DNA from: Neospora caninum Liverpool
Lineage: Eukaryota; Apicomplexa; Conoidasida; Eucoccidiorida; Sarcocystidae
Direction: 5' to 3'
DNA length: 64,000 nucleotides
NCBI RefSeq assembly: GCF_000208865.1
Contig: NC_018396.1
Location: 806,001 to 870,000, forward strand
Within the stretch, counting starts at the first letter, position 1. Each line of letters starts with the position of its first letter. The translations under genes were made by a program, and so were the position numbers. Below the pieces are notes generated by a model, which saw only the letters and a list, made by a program, of their open reading frames with translations, ran no database searches and was not told the origin of the DNA. Positions 11,901 through 21,837 of the stretch are shown piece after piece.

Positions 11901-12324
11901 CGACGAGGCGTTCGCGACCTCGTTCTCGCCCTTCGAGGCACAGACGCCCGCACACAGACCCGATCGCCACGCTGTCCCCGGGGCGGGCCGACTCGCGGGC
12001 GCCCACGCCGACGTACTGGGCGACAGAGGGACACCGCGCGAGCGCGCCTTCTTCGCGGCTTTGGGGGCTCGGCCGGGCGTGGAAGGCGTCGGAGACTTGC
12101 CCCTGCGGTCCACGTGGCGAATAGCCTGTCTCTCCGCCCAGGCGCTCCAGTCCTCCTCCGCCGTCCTGCAATCCTTCGGCTGTACGTACACCTCGCCGGC
12201 ATCCACCTTCGTGGGATGGATCCTCGCCACGCTGAGCATCGCGACCTCCTTTCTCCACCCCATGCTCTCGCTCTTCAGCAACTGCATGTCGGCCGCCTAC
12301 GACGTCTACGCGCTGATGTGGTAG
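8959..12324 (+). CDS. Unrecognised 1121-residue protein with signal-peptide-like start and low-complexity core
   Basis: One uninterrupted frame from ATG 8959 to TAG 12324. I do not recognise the family. The N-terminus has two hydrophobic runs, near residues 9-22 (LLFVGRLLLLFPVADG) and 34-47, which could be a signal peptide or anchor. Residues of about 55-300 are Ser/Pro-rich, and 340-450 are dominated by Lys/Glu with several runs of acidic residues. Past about residue 650 the composition becomes ordinary: a hydrophobic stretch near 680-710, a patch around 810-855 (PWGVHFAETFEGEMICFQWN) and a hydrophobic C-terminal tail from about 1083 to 1121. The ordered C-terminal third is the part most likely to carry function. 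A minus-strand open frame (9972-11057) opposes it but is compositionally a mirror of the charged repeat. An intron inside the frame cannot be excluded. Confident that it is a gene, not of its role. Confidence 0.62.
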   Translation: MHAKNAKASSLLFVGRLLLLFPVADGSLRALTRRPVFALSLVLLALRTVLERGCTLASSSTASLSSPVSSLLASVHGRVGQIARVEGLSDFFSSTDPSDEVLISPSFSPPSLPLFPNSLSTFLPLASASPFLPSFTSLAPSNPPVSSSVLSSPSLHPRHALADALAVSRRLAAPQELPSTQNDSSETQAERARRLSSRSASAGRSALTERDEGPHEISTETVSSSSPPSPSPSARLSHSPSSRSPPSPPSSLSPLSPRSSLSSPPASLSSSSPSSLSHAPSSSASSPSSLGGRADEALSGDSGDESRSLSESADKSAENASSLDGRRCGDGAPEGCQSYAPRVVETKLEERDRRKNTSPGTEKKTGERGKGPGGDQKKKEERETAEEEKEEKEEEEEERKKANEEAGLSEKPGGKEGDREEEKGERKNQVDVITDGEGRTDEHIAGALGVEPSKRLDARGNGEDPPTKGEGLPFEVSAEANKQPLTREDLESDAGLSRGSVSTVTAREGGAETLRRDEVPEGEEAREGEREREERRGNQTEREAIHRGTEKDKRGNSEFDSSETFSTDSGRADRGGSPVDEREMRTAEMLRAGVQGEKAAAEDQDAPGSRVSFVASPTAGKLQEAVPRSKVRGRQLAPEDAAGESAKRGHERPLGDLAPRGGVSGGIGDALLGVLPCALSSVSSLLKFVFSSVLPSSPPNRFLASLLYVYPDNAHLAIPSESAEALLEEEEVVLSGDPGEEDEELFARKQREKENKRAAPVQAREGTQGAATAGRTVDSRVTAADGDGPQGAVAGDRRGMATETTSNGTPPWGVHFAETFEGEMICFQWNVFNGAFSLALAYLCSPLYRHAGFGAGPAAPHVAVSTPSCSEAAPGSEVSGHPTAFLPFARLARAAAWPFSWMFRVLRGGAASSSQVLKRLLAGAFSSSLSSSLLPLPSFSSSPSVSPAGSLQVDLSTHAPADALAASLYQATGAALPDFAADEAFATSFSPFEAQTPAHRPDRHAVPGAGRLAGAHADVLGDRGTPRERAFFAALGARPGVEGVGDLPLRSTWRIACLSAQALQSSSAVLQSFGCTYTSPASTFVGWILATLSIATSFLHPMLSLFSNCMSAAYDVYALMW

Positions 12325-12754
12325 AGGCTCCAGAGGCAAAGCAGCCGTTGTGGATCTCCCTGGCATCGCTGTCGAAAACACGAACTTCCAGGTAATTGGC
12401 CACGGCTGCGACTTGGTTCGCTTCACATGTTCTTCCCGTTGACATAACGTAGACCCCCATGCGCGCATGGCGGCCTGCAGTTAGTATTTGTTCGGTTGCA
12501 TGCATGAGGTTGATAGGAGAACACAGGTTCCAAGCAACGCGGGACCCGAGCCAGATGAGCGAAATAGAGACACAAAACACCTCTCTCCCTGAGGACAAAC
12601 GGGCGCCAAAACGAAGGGAACAAAACTGGCTGTGCTGACGCAGCCCTTTGCCCGACGCAGGGCGGTCTTCCGTACACGCGCTCAACCCTGGGGACCTTCC
12701 GTGCCTCGTCTCGAAGGCGAACCTTCCGTTGAGATACTAATGCATACTCTCATC

Positions 12755-12755
12755 T

Positions 12756-12792
<37 letters not shown>
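12755..12792. repeat. (TA)n microsatellite
   Basis: About 18 uninterrupted TA units in the spacer downstream of the orphan gene. Confidence 0.9.
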
Positions 12793-12795
<3 letters not shown>

Positions 12796-13329
12796 ACGTA
12801 TGCATCCCTGTGGGACGAGCTGCAGATATGTGTACAGATGTGGTGCATATGTATTTGTACTTCTGTGCATGCATCTGTGTGCATCAGGGCCCCCTACCTG
12901 GCACAGGTACAGCCGCTGCAGCACACAGAACGTGCCACATGTTTCTCTCTCAATATACATATATGTATATATATATATATATGTAGGTCTTTTGTTTCGG
13001 CGGACAAATGAAGGCTGGAGTGCACGCATGCAGTGGCGGTGTGTGGCCTCGATGACGTTTCAGTAACGAAGTGGATTGTCAGGAAAGGGAGGATTTTTTC
13101 GCGGTGTGTTTTCTGTTGCGAGAGTCCTCTTATGGTGTCATTAGGCTTTGCGGTACCCAGTTTGCCTGGCCGAGAGAGCGGGGAAGGTCCATTGTGTTCG
13201 GTCAAATTTTTTTCCGGACTCCAGATTAGGTACCGTCCATTTCTCGCCGTTCATATCGCGCCTCTCGCCTATCTGGTTTTCGTAATACTCGCTGGTCAAC
13301 TGTTTGTCTCTGAGTCTCTCGTTATCTCC

Positions 13330-13599
13330 TCGCCGAGGTGACAGTGTCCGTCTCTCTCTCTCTCCATTTCTGTCTCTCTTTCCACCATACCAACTGTTGC
13401 CTCTTTGTCCCTCGCACATACTCTCTGGGTCTTGATCGCTGTCGATCTGTCGCCCTGTCTCTTTTTCTGCTTCTCTCCGCGTCCTTTGCTCTCCTCTCCA
13501 ACTCTCGTTTCTGTTCCGTTCCTCCCGCCTTTGTTTCTCTGTCTTCGTCGCGCCTGTCTTCGTTTCCCGCTCCCGCCCATTTCTCTCTTCTCTGTAAGT
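13330..13599 (+). other. Pyrimidine-rich tract ending in a GTAAGT splice-donor word
   Basis: Nearly pure C/T on the plus strand, with TCTCTC and CTTTCC words, ending in TTCTCTTCTCT followed by GTAAGT at 13594-13599. Such tracts occur in Toxoplasma 5' leaders, yet no plus-strand gene follows: the next gene is minus-strand. It may be the 5' exon of a noncoding or unannotated transcript, or simple low-complexity DNA. Confidence 0.3.
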
Positions 13600-14105
13600 T
13601 TTCCTACCTTGACTCGGTTCTGCAAACATCTTCGCGAGGCGCTCCTACGAACGCAAAGTAAATTTTTTTCTGTCGGGCGACGCTGAACAGTTGGCGGAGC
13701 CTAGCCTTTCAGGTCGCCTTCTCCTAGGTCGAGAATTAAAAACCCGTGCTTTCCCCTTTCACATACCCGCAGCAGCGACAGTTCGTCGGACTAGATACCT
13801 CACCAGGCTACACACGCCGTCTCGCAACCGACGCCCCACTAGTATATCTGACGCGAGGAAAGGATAAACATTGCTGTATATATAGACCCTCAGAAACGGA
13901 AACTGATACTTCCCCTACATATTGATCAACTTATTCAAATATATACATGTATATGTGTATATACATAAGCACCCAAAGAGAATATGGGGCTTCCGTAACT
14001 ATCCATCTATATGTACATAGACGTACATGCGCAGTTACTCACATAGACAGTCAGCGAGAAACAATGAGACACGCCTATCTATCCATCAAGCTATAGATAC
14101 ATATA

Positions 14106-14108
<3 letters not shown>

Positions 14109-14137
<29 letters not shown>
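14109..14137. repeat. (TA)n microsatellite
   Basis: Perfect TA run of about 14 units in the convergent spacer. Confidence 0.9.
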
Positions 14138-14138
<1 letters not shown>

Positions 14139-14617
14139 ATCCCTTGCTGTCTGGAGGTGGGAGGAGGCTGCTGCCTGAACTCCAGGAGACCGCGATTACG
14201 TGCTTTGGTGGACAAAACGTGTATGAAACATTATTGTTGGAGATGAGAGAGTGTTTCTCAGGCTCGTGAGGAGAGCCTCACGATGCAGAGAAGAAAGCGA
14301 AAAGAAGGCCTTCGGTTGCCTGCTTGAAAACCGAGACGCTGACGGATCGGGTCTGAATGCAGGAGCCAGCCGCGGGCTCTCCAGGAAGTTTTCGTTGAAG
14401 AGAAAACGAAGCAACGTTCCTCAAAACAAAGAGACAGAGCGAGGAAACTGTTAACGCAGCACCAGAGAAACAGCCAGACAGAAACGAAGAACTCCGCAGT
14501 TAGCCTTCCCGTCGCAGGGTCACGGCGTGCTGCCACCACGCAGTATACCTCTAGACATAGACCCTCACGAAGATCCGGTGCATCTGCACAAGCGTTCTAC
14601 CTTACGTATGCGTTTCC

Positions 14618-14621
<4 letters not shown>

Positions 14622-14653
<32 letters not shown>
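14622..14653. repeat. (TA)n microsatellite
   Basis: TA run of about 15 units, 160 bases beyond the TYW3 stop codon, so probably near or within its 3' untranslated region. Confidence 0.9.
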
Positions 14654-14656
<3 letters not shown>

Positions 14657-14815
14657 TGTACCGAGAGAGAGATTGAAGGATTTATACGTGTATATAAATA
14701 TAAGGACGATAACAGAGACGGGCCATTAGCTCTCTTCCATCTCGTGTGTCTCCGGTGCGCAAAAAACTCGGCCACGCACTGCGTTCTTCTGGAGTGTTGT
14801 GTCGCCTGCTTTGGT

Positions 14816-16092
14816 TTAGCTCTGATGTTTCTTTGTCAGCTCCAGCAGGTGCTGCTCCAACTTGAAGAACCGAGTCCGGCTCTCTTCCAGTGCCGTGTTA
14901 CAGACTCTGGCTAACGCGCCCCACCGGTCCCATCTGTGTGTGTCCTCTTCGTTCCATTCTTCCCGTCTCACGCCCTCTGTCCTTCCCTCAAATTTGGATT
15001 GACCCTCGTTGAGCCTGTTTTCGCCTTCCTCCTTTCGCCCCGTGCGTGCGTTGCCAGTTTCGGAACCCTCGCTGTCCCCCTCCACCTCGCACTCCGCAGT
15101 CGCCGCTTGCGTCCGCACAGCTGGCGGCGGTCGCTCGGGGGTTCGTGGCGGCCCTGCGTTTGCAGTTGCACGCTTCCCCTCTCGCGCGGTCCTTTCTCCT
15201 TCGCACTCCGTTGCTCTGTCAGGGGTGTGCTTTTCGAGTGGAGAGAAGGCGTCAGTGCCACGTTCGTAGCGACGTGCCGCAGGCGTTTCGCCCGCTGGCA
15301 AAAAGGCGCGAGGGAGCGGGAACAGCCAGGCGGATTCCACGAGAATAGGGACAGCCAGGCGGGAGCTGTTGCTGAGCTCGACAATGTACCTTGCGTTGTC
15401 TCTTCCCCTTTCTTCCGCGGTTCTTGTCTTGTCCTTTCGGTGCAGAGGCGCGCCGCTCACTCCCCTGAGCCCGCGCGCCTGCTCTCTTCCTGCCTCCCCA
15501 CGCACAGCCACCGCTGACTCTTCCTCTTCTCTCGCCCGTTCTTTGCTGGCTTCCTCCTCAGCGGAGACGGACAGCAATTTGGATTCGCCTCCGCTCCGGC
15601 TTCCATCTACGCAGGAGGAAGGAGCACCCAAGGCAGAACGGGAAGACGAGGACGACGCATGGAGGAGAACAGCGCGATAGGTGTAAGGGCGCGCGACGCG
15701 AATGAGATTCAGTGCATCCGTCAGAGAGCGACAGCACACGTGAAGAATGGGAGCTTCCACTTTTAGCCTGAAGTGAGAGCGAGAAAAACGGAAAGACGCG
15801 TCTTTCCTGTCGCCGCAGTGTCTCTCTTCCTCGCTTCTCAGATTTGCAAGAAACAGAGGGGCGTAACGCTGAAGAAGTACCGCAGACCTGGTGATTTAAA
15901 AAAAAACTTTTCTCTGCCTATTCGGCCCGGAGCTACGGACCTGCATCTCACTTTGAATGCGCACGTGCAGGCGTGTGCACAGGCCGGGGAAATATATGTA
16001 CAGATATTAAAAAAAACTAATTGTGCACGTGTATATCTATATTTCTACAAATATGTATCTATGCATATGCGGTATGGGTGTATGGGTTTACG

Positions 16093-16123
<31 letters not shown>

Positions 16124-18779
16124 ATGGGTATGCGTTAACGTAACGTGTACACGCCGATGTCGCGTTGACGGTTGAGGATCCCGGCAAAAACGGGAATGAA
16201 AAACAAACAAGAAGTGGGACAACGAAAAGCGAGCGGCGAGGGAAGCTGGCGCAAGAGAGAAGCGACGGAGGGAAAAGAGGGAACGTCTCCCGCCTTCGGC
16301 TTCAGCGAGAGTGGAATATCCCTGGCAACCCCAAGGGCGAAGCCTAAATCCGCAATTCGCGCGAGTGCGACTTATCCGCGTAAGGCGGCAGCTAGCGCTG
16401 CGGCGCCTCGTGGTCTTTTCGGCTGCGTCCGTCTCTCCGCGTCATTTCTCAAAAATTCTCAGATGTATTCGTCGCCTTACCAAATTTCCTGGCAGGGTAT
16501 GGGACAGGCTGCAATCGCGTGTAGAAGCTGCTTGGCGTCGACGTGTTGATGGTGGTTGAGAAGGAAAACGAAGGAGTGTTTCTTTCGTCTTCCTTCTTCG
16601 CCTGGCCTCGCCCCCTCCAGCGCGCGACTCGCCTCGCCGCTCTCTGGACGGACCAGCGTATTTGCCTCCTCACCGCCGCCTTCTCCCTGCGTCGCCTCGC
16701 TCTGTTCCGCGAGAAACGCGAAACCCGAGGAAGCAGCAGGCCCTGCCGACGGCTGCTCGAAGAAGGACGACGCCGAGCGAGAGGGAGACGAAACGCGAGA
16801 CGAGGCAGAAGTCGAATCACAAAGAGACGCAGAACCAGATGGAGACAAAGAGGAACTGTTCGGGAAGGGCGTTCCGACGAGAAGAACACGGCCTGCGCAG
16901 CTGCTGGCCGTGTAAAAGTTTTTCAGGCTGTTGACTGCATCTAGGAGCGGTCGAATTTCCTCGTCTACACTTCCCTTTTTCGACTTGTCCCTCCGGTGTC
17001 TCGGCGTCGCTTCTTCCGCTGAGTTGTGCTCTGCGCCACTGCAGGGGCGTCGTGGCTCTGCGCATTCTATCCCGGGCTGCACGAGCTTGGGCGGATTGCC
17101 TGGAAACCAAAGACGCGACATGAGAGAGAAAAACGTTTAATCAGCTCCACGAAACTCAGACCTGTTGGTGGAAAGGAGAGGAGACGTGCCCACACATCGG
17201 GGCTTCCTTTCGCATTATCCTGCGACAACCTATTCTCGTTCGCCGACTGCCGATACAGCTGGCATGTCTTCATAAGCAATTCGTCATGTACCTGCATGCC
17301 TACAGAAATATAGACGAAAAGACGTGTACAGGAAACTGCATGCATACACACATATTTTGAAGCGTAATGAAACATTTATACATGTGCTTGAGTAGTTGCT
17401 GCCTTGTGGTAGCCAGTATACCACTATATGAAGAGACGGTGGATCTCTCTGCATACGCACGTGCATGTGCGTAGACTGTTATATATATATATATATATAC
17501 ATATATGTATATATATGAGTGAATGTGCGTACGTAGCTGTACAGATTTGTTTGTGCTTATGGGGTGATAAAAGAAAGGAGCTTGTAGGGTTCAGGAAAGT
17601 TCGCACTTTGGGGATTTCGTTGAGAAGGTCGTGAGCGAGGGGCTCTGAAGGACGAAGGTGGAAGAAGAAACGACGTGACGAGATCCTGCTCTGATGCAGA
17701 GGGGAGAGCGAGAGTCTCCGAAGCCGCGGCAGGGGTGATCTGCCAACAAGAAAACGAACGGCCAGGAGAAGACCAGCTTATATTCGGCCACGAACTCGAC
17801 ACATAAGCTCGGCACAGTTGCGAACGATGTGGAGCTTGTGGGGGGGAACTCTACGAAACCATATACCTTTTATTATATCTAATGTTCATGCAGGCATTTT
17901 CATATATATATATATATATATATATATGGTTTATTTTATATAGTCGAGTGTATTTGTATTGTGCGGACTTCTTTGGGTGCAGAAAAGACCGCGAGAGATG
18001 GAGAGAACTGACAGAGGAGACGCAGGCTGGAAAAGGAGCACGGGCAGAAACGAGGTGAAGGCGTGACCAAAGACAAATCGGAAACATGAGACAGCGAGAA
18101 AGAAGCGGTAATAAGAGAGAGAAAGAAGAGAGTATGAAACAGAGATAGAACGAGAACCGGAAAAGGCGAGAGAAAAGAACAAGGGATAACTGACCGCTGC
18201 AAGCGCCGCTTCTTTGCGTTCATCGAAGATTGTCTTTATCTCGCTGAAAGCATCTTGTGGGGCGAATGAAGACACCCACGGCGGTTGAGGCGAAGTGCGG
18301 GCTCGACGCCGAGTCAAAGAAGAGGAAGAAAAAGGAGAGGCGGACGAAGGAGGATAATGAGAAGGCGAAGAAGAAGAGGGAGGAGAAGAAGAGGGAGGAG
18401 AAGGAGATGAAGGTGGAAGAGAAGAGCGACAAGTCAACGGGGGATTTCGCGAAAGCGAGGCGCCTCCATGTGAAGAAAGAGGGGTCGAAGGAAGGGCCGA
18501 GGAAGGTGAGCAAGGAGACGCGGAAACAGAACGCGACAAAGGAGGCGGGCTAAGGGTGGAATGAGAAGAAGAAGAAGGAGAGGAGAGCCTTGAGGGAGAG
18601 AAAAGGAAAGAGACCTTTGGCAGCAGGCGTGAGGAGGGACGAGCTGCCATGGTTGGGTACAGGGGTGAGAGAAAGAGACATTCACATGGTCCAGGAAGAA
18701 AGAAATGGACGACGAGACAGAAGAGAACGACGCAGAGACTGCCACCACTCGACATGCGAAGAACTAAAACAGAATGCAC
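14816..18779 (-). CDS. TYW3: tRNA wybutosine-synthesizing protein 3 homologue (TYW3/Taw3 family), with long insertions
   Basis: TYW3 methylates the tricyclic base at position 37 of tRNA-Phe during wybutosine synthesis. Four minus-strand exons fit: 18779-18195, 17739-17607, 17099-16481 and 15767-14816 (stop TAA). Phases are 0, 1 and 2 at the joins and all match, giving 762 residues against about 260 in humans. Family motifs appear in order across the exons: FDERKEAALA at the end of exon 1, DKSKKGSVDEEI and FYTASSCAGR (about residues 278-310) in exon 3, HSFVFLLNHH later in exon 3, then ILHVCCR (about 453-459) in exon 4 and a final helix with LEESRTRFFKLEQHLLEL. Charged and Ser-rich insertions separate them. 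Exon 1 opens with a hydrophobic run like a signal peptide; an in-frame ATG at 18650 (MAARPSS) would drop it and suits a cytosolic enzyme better. The exon 2 donor (GTGCGA) is weak, so that exon is the least certain. Confidence 0.85.
16093..16121. repeat. (TA)n microsatellite in a TYW3 intron
   Basis: Perfect TA run within the intron between exons 3 and 4 of the TYW3 homologue. Confidence 0.9.
17480..17517. repeat. (TA)n microsatellite in a TYW3 intron
   Basis: TA run with an ATATGT interruption, within the intron between exons 2 and 3 of the TYW3 homologue. Confidence 0.85.
17902..17928. repeat. (TA)n microsatellite in a TYW3 intron
   Basis: Perfect TA run within the intron between exons 1 and 2 of the TYW3 homologue. 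Confidence 0.9.
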
Positions 18780-21700
18780 GACAGAGAAGAGACAAACGCG
18801 AGGCGGAAGGAGAATGACGCGGTGAAGATGTTGCTCTTCTTCTCAGAGTGCTTAGTTGAGTCAGAAGTGAGAAAGCTAGCCTTTTTCGCGGCAAGAGAGG
18901 AGTCACTTTGGAAAGCTTCGCTTTGTTGTCTATACACTGGAAAGTTCGTGATCCAAGTGTCAGCTGCGATGCACAGTCGGGCGAGAGAAGGATTTCGCCT
19001 AAGGGCAGAAAGCAAAGATTGTATATTCGCTCTTCCTACGACATGTGGCACAAAACTTCGAGGGAGACACGACATGCAACACAGAAGATCGACAGACCGC
19101 AGAGGCGCGACAGAGCGCTTCTGTTTTCGAGTACAAGGATAGAGGGAAAACGGGGAGAGAAATACATGTGCCTCCGTTTGTACGTATTATGTACACTCTC
19201 GCAGCACAAACATGAGATACACAAATAGATAGGTAGATAGACACGCATGGATACGCAGAGATGCACGTATTAATATATTCTATTTTGTATGCACATGCAA
19301 GTTTGCGTTGATGTGCGGTGGCGTTTCCGCGGGCGAAAGTGGAGGGAAAAAAGACGAACAGTTGGAGTCACCTCAGATGGAACAGAAAGTTTTTAACTTT
19401 TGATTGCTTTTCTCGATAGTATCCCCTAAGGACGGACCAAGAAGAACATGTCGCTCTCACAATCAATTTTCTTTTAGCATGCAAATTTCGTTTTTACCCG
19501 CATGCAACCACAGCACACCTTTTTTTCCCGAGTTTCCCGTTTGCCTTTCACTGTCGACATTGCCTCTTGCTGCTGTTTTCTTCTTCACTCCTCCGGTCAA
19601 TTGTTTCTTGCTCTTTCGCTAGTCCCCCTTTTCCTTGTGTCTCTCTCTTCCTTTCCCCCTCTTCTTCTCTCTGTCTTCTCGCTGTCTTGTGCGGCCTTCT
19701 TCATCGTTCTCTCTTCTTTCCCTCCGTTTCCCTTTCTCAACATTTCTCTGTCTATTTCCTTGCTTTCCCCCTCTCTGGTCTCTAGCTTCTCTCTCTCTTC
19801 CTTCGTTTCCCCCTTCGTTTGTCTCTCTCCTTCCACTCTCCCTTCATGTCCTTCTCTCTTGTTCTCTCATCTTTCTCTTCCTTTCTCGTGAAAACGTCTG
19901 TTCCCTTTCTCTGTGTTTCACAGACTCGTTGACCATCGAACGGCCTTGTGATTGCCTGGGACGGCTCAGGCGTCAAAACGGTCTCGCGTGCAGGAGGCGA
20001 AGGCGTCATCTCGGAACTGTCACGACTTGCGTGTTTTTGCCTGCAAAAAAATGGAAACCTGCACGTTTCATAGATCGCGGTCTCTCAAACTGGAGAACGG
20101 ATTCAACGAACCAGAGTGTGTCGGCCGTTTGGAGAGAAAGGGACAAACGATATAATCGCTCTCCTTGATCGAAAGGCTGTTGCCCACTTTTTCTCAGTTT
20201 GCACGCTTCGAACGTTTTCCTTGTACCCTTCCCGAAAGCAGCGTCATTCGTAGGGAGACGCTGGCGAGAAGCTGCTCGTGCCGCCCGGCCTTTTTAAAGA
20301 TGCTGTCGAAAAACAAAACCCGGAGAAACGTGGACTCTCAGCGTGAGTCGCCTTCGTCCTTTTTTTTGAGTAAATTCCCGCGAGGGCATGTCTGGGCGCC
20401 CCCCTTCAGATCGCCTTTTCGGAGTTCAAGAGAATTTCTTTCAAAAGCCGTTTAAACCGTCGAGGCACAGTGAAGTGCGCCGAGCGTCTCGCGTGCCAAA
20501 CTCCTCACTATACATACTTATTTCCATATATGTATAGATGATATCTAATATGCATCTATGTAAATATGCAAAGGCAGATGCGTAGATGCTTGCCCGGACA
20601 TACAATATACAGATATGGATTTAAACATCCGTTCTCTGATGTCTCATATACCTATGAAAGTATATATATATATATGTATACATATGTATATGTGTGTATA
20701 TATATGTAATTTGGTGTTTACGTCTACCTTTTGGAGAGAGATACCTTTGGATATGAACACATGATTGTGGCCCGTCTACTACGCCGATAAAGGTATACAG
20801 TGTACGTCAATTTATCTGCATCTTCATATACATGCGTAAGGATCTTTCCTTGGGGGCGGGGTAAATATGAGGAGTGCACGTCAGCAAGCTAAGAGGAAAC
20901 AGAAGTTTCTTCACCGCCTACGAACGTCTCTTGCAGATGTGCATTCCAGTCTGGTCCGGCGACAACGCTCACCGTCGTCGCTCTTTCTCTCGCGAGAAAC
21001 TCGCCTTCTTTGTGGATGTTTTCTCGCACGCTTCGGAGCGACCGAGCTCGGTGTACGGATAGCGCGAGATCCCCACAAGGCCCCCTGGCCTCTGTCGCTT
21101 TTCAACGTGGCGTCACTTTCGAAAAAAGGAAACTCGTGGAAATCCCTTCGCCTCTGCGGAGGCTAACGCAGAGAAGATGCCTGCCGGGGGGAAGACATAT
21201 TTTCGTAGCTCAGGCGACTCGTTGAGAGAAACTGTGAGAGTCGAGCGAGTTCTCTTTCTCTTTTTGCGAGCGCGAACTCGTGGCAGTGGCGTGTGCCTAA
21301 GGTTTTGTTCAAAGCAGCCGACGCTTGCCAGCTTCGGCCGGGAAACAGAGTCACGATAAAGAAGAACAAGATGTCGCTTTGGTTTGCCCCAAAGCGGCCG
21401 CACAAAAACGTTCGCACAGCGCGGTGGGAAGGCGGAACGTCTGTACTCTCATCCTTCACAAAACCACCTGTCGGCCACAGTCCTCCCCTCGCCCATTTCT
21501 GTGACTCGAGACCCGAAACACCGTGTGGATAGACAAGCGAGCCTTCACCTGAAAGGGCGAGAAAATCCACGAAGCCAAAAAAGGGAAATTTCGATTTTTG
21601 AGCGACACAGCTCTGGATCGCGCGGACCACGGCAGCACTCTTTTGATTTCCGAGAACACCACAAAAACAGCCTAGTTAAAATGATGCCTACTGTGGAAAA

Positions 21701-21837
21701 CGAGAGAGAGAGCGTAGCCCCCTCTGGAGGATGCGGCGGCTCCCGAGACACCCGAGAGACGCACGCGAGGCGACATTCCAGAAGCCAAGACGAGGCGAAA
21801 AGAGCTGCAGGCGCGGAGACTGCACACAACGCCCCCC
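18780..21837. other. Spacer between TYW3 and the SET-domain gene
   Basis: Both neighbours are on the minus strand, so this 3-kb spacer should carry the TYW3 promoter on its left and the SET gene 3' untranslated region on its right. A C+T-rich tract fills 19555-19908. TATA-type runs cluster at 20510-20710. Open frames around 20867-21166 and 21384-22148 (plus) and 21163-21630 (minus) conflict with each other and carry no recognisable motif. No RNA gene was recognised. Confidence 0.45.
19555..19908. repeat. Pyrimidine-rich low-complexity tract
   Basis: A 350-base run dominated by TCTCTC, CTTTCC and TTCCCC words on the plus strand (purine-rich on the minus strand), about 0.8-1.1 kb upstream of the TYW3 start. 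It translates to Ser/Phe/Leu repeats in any frame and is unlikely to be coding. Confidence 0.6.

Larger units (their letters stand above)
12325..14815. other. Convergent 3' spacer with microsatellites and a pyrimidine tract
   Basis: This 2.5-kb spacer lies between two genes whose 3' ends face each other. It holds (TA)n runs at 12755-12792, 12955-12983, 14109-14137 and 14622-14653 and a 260-base C+T-rich tract (13330-13593) that ends in a GTAAGT donor-like word. No open frame here looks like protein. Confidence 0.5.

Noticed and set aside
17773..17787. CCAGCTTATATTCGG, a 13/15 match to the TRP-1 ribosomal promoter element.
   Set aside because: It falls in the first intron of the TYW3 homologue, about 35 bases before the exon 2 acceptor, so a promoter role there is unlikely; no ribosomal protein gene lies nearby and no TRP-2-like word pairs with it.
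18257..18553. Lys/Glu-rich plus-strand frame.
   Set aside because: Antisense of the Ser/Pro/Phe-rich TYW3 exon 1.
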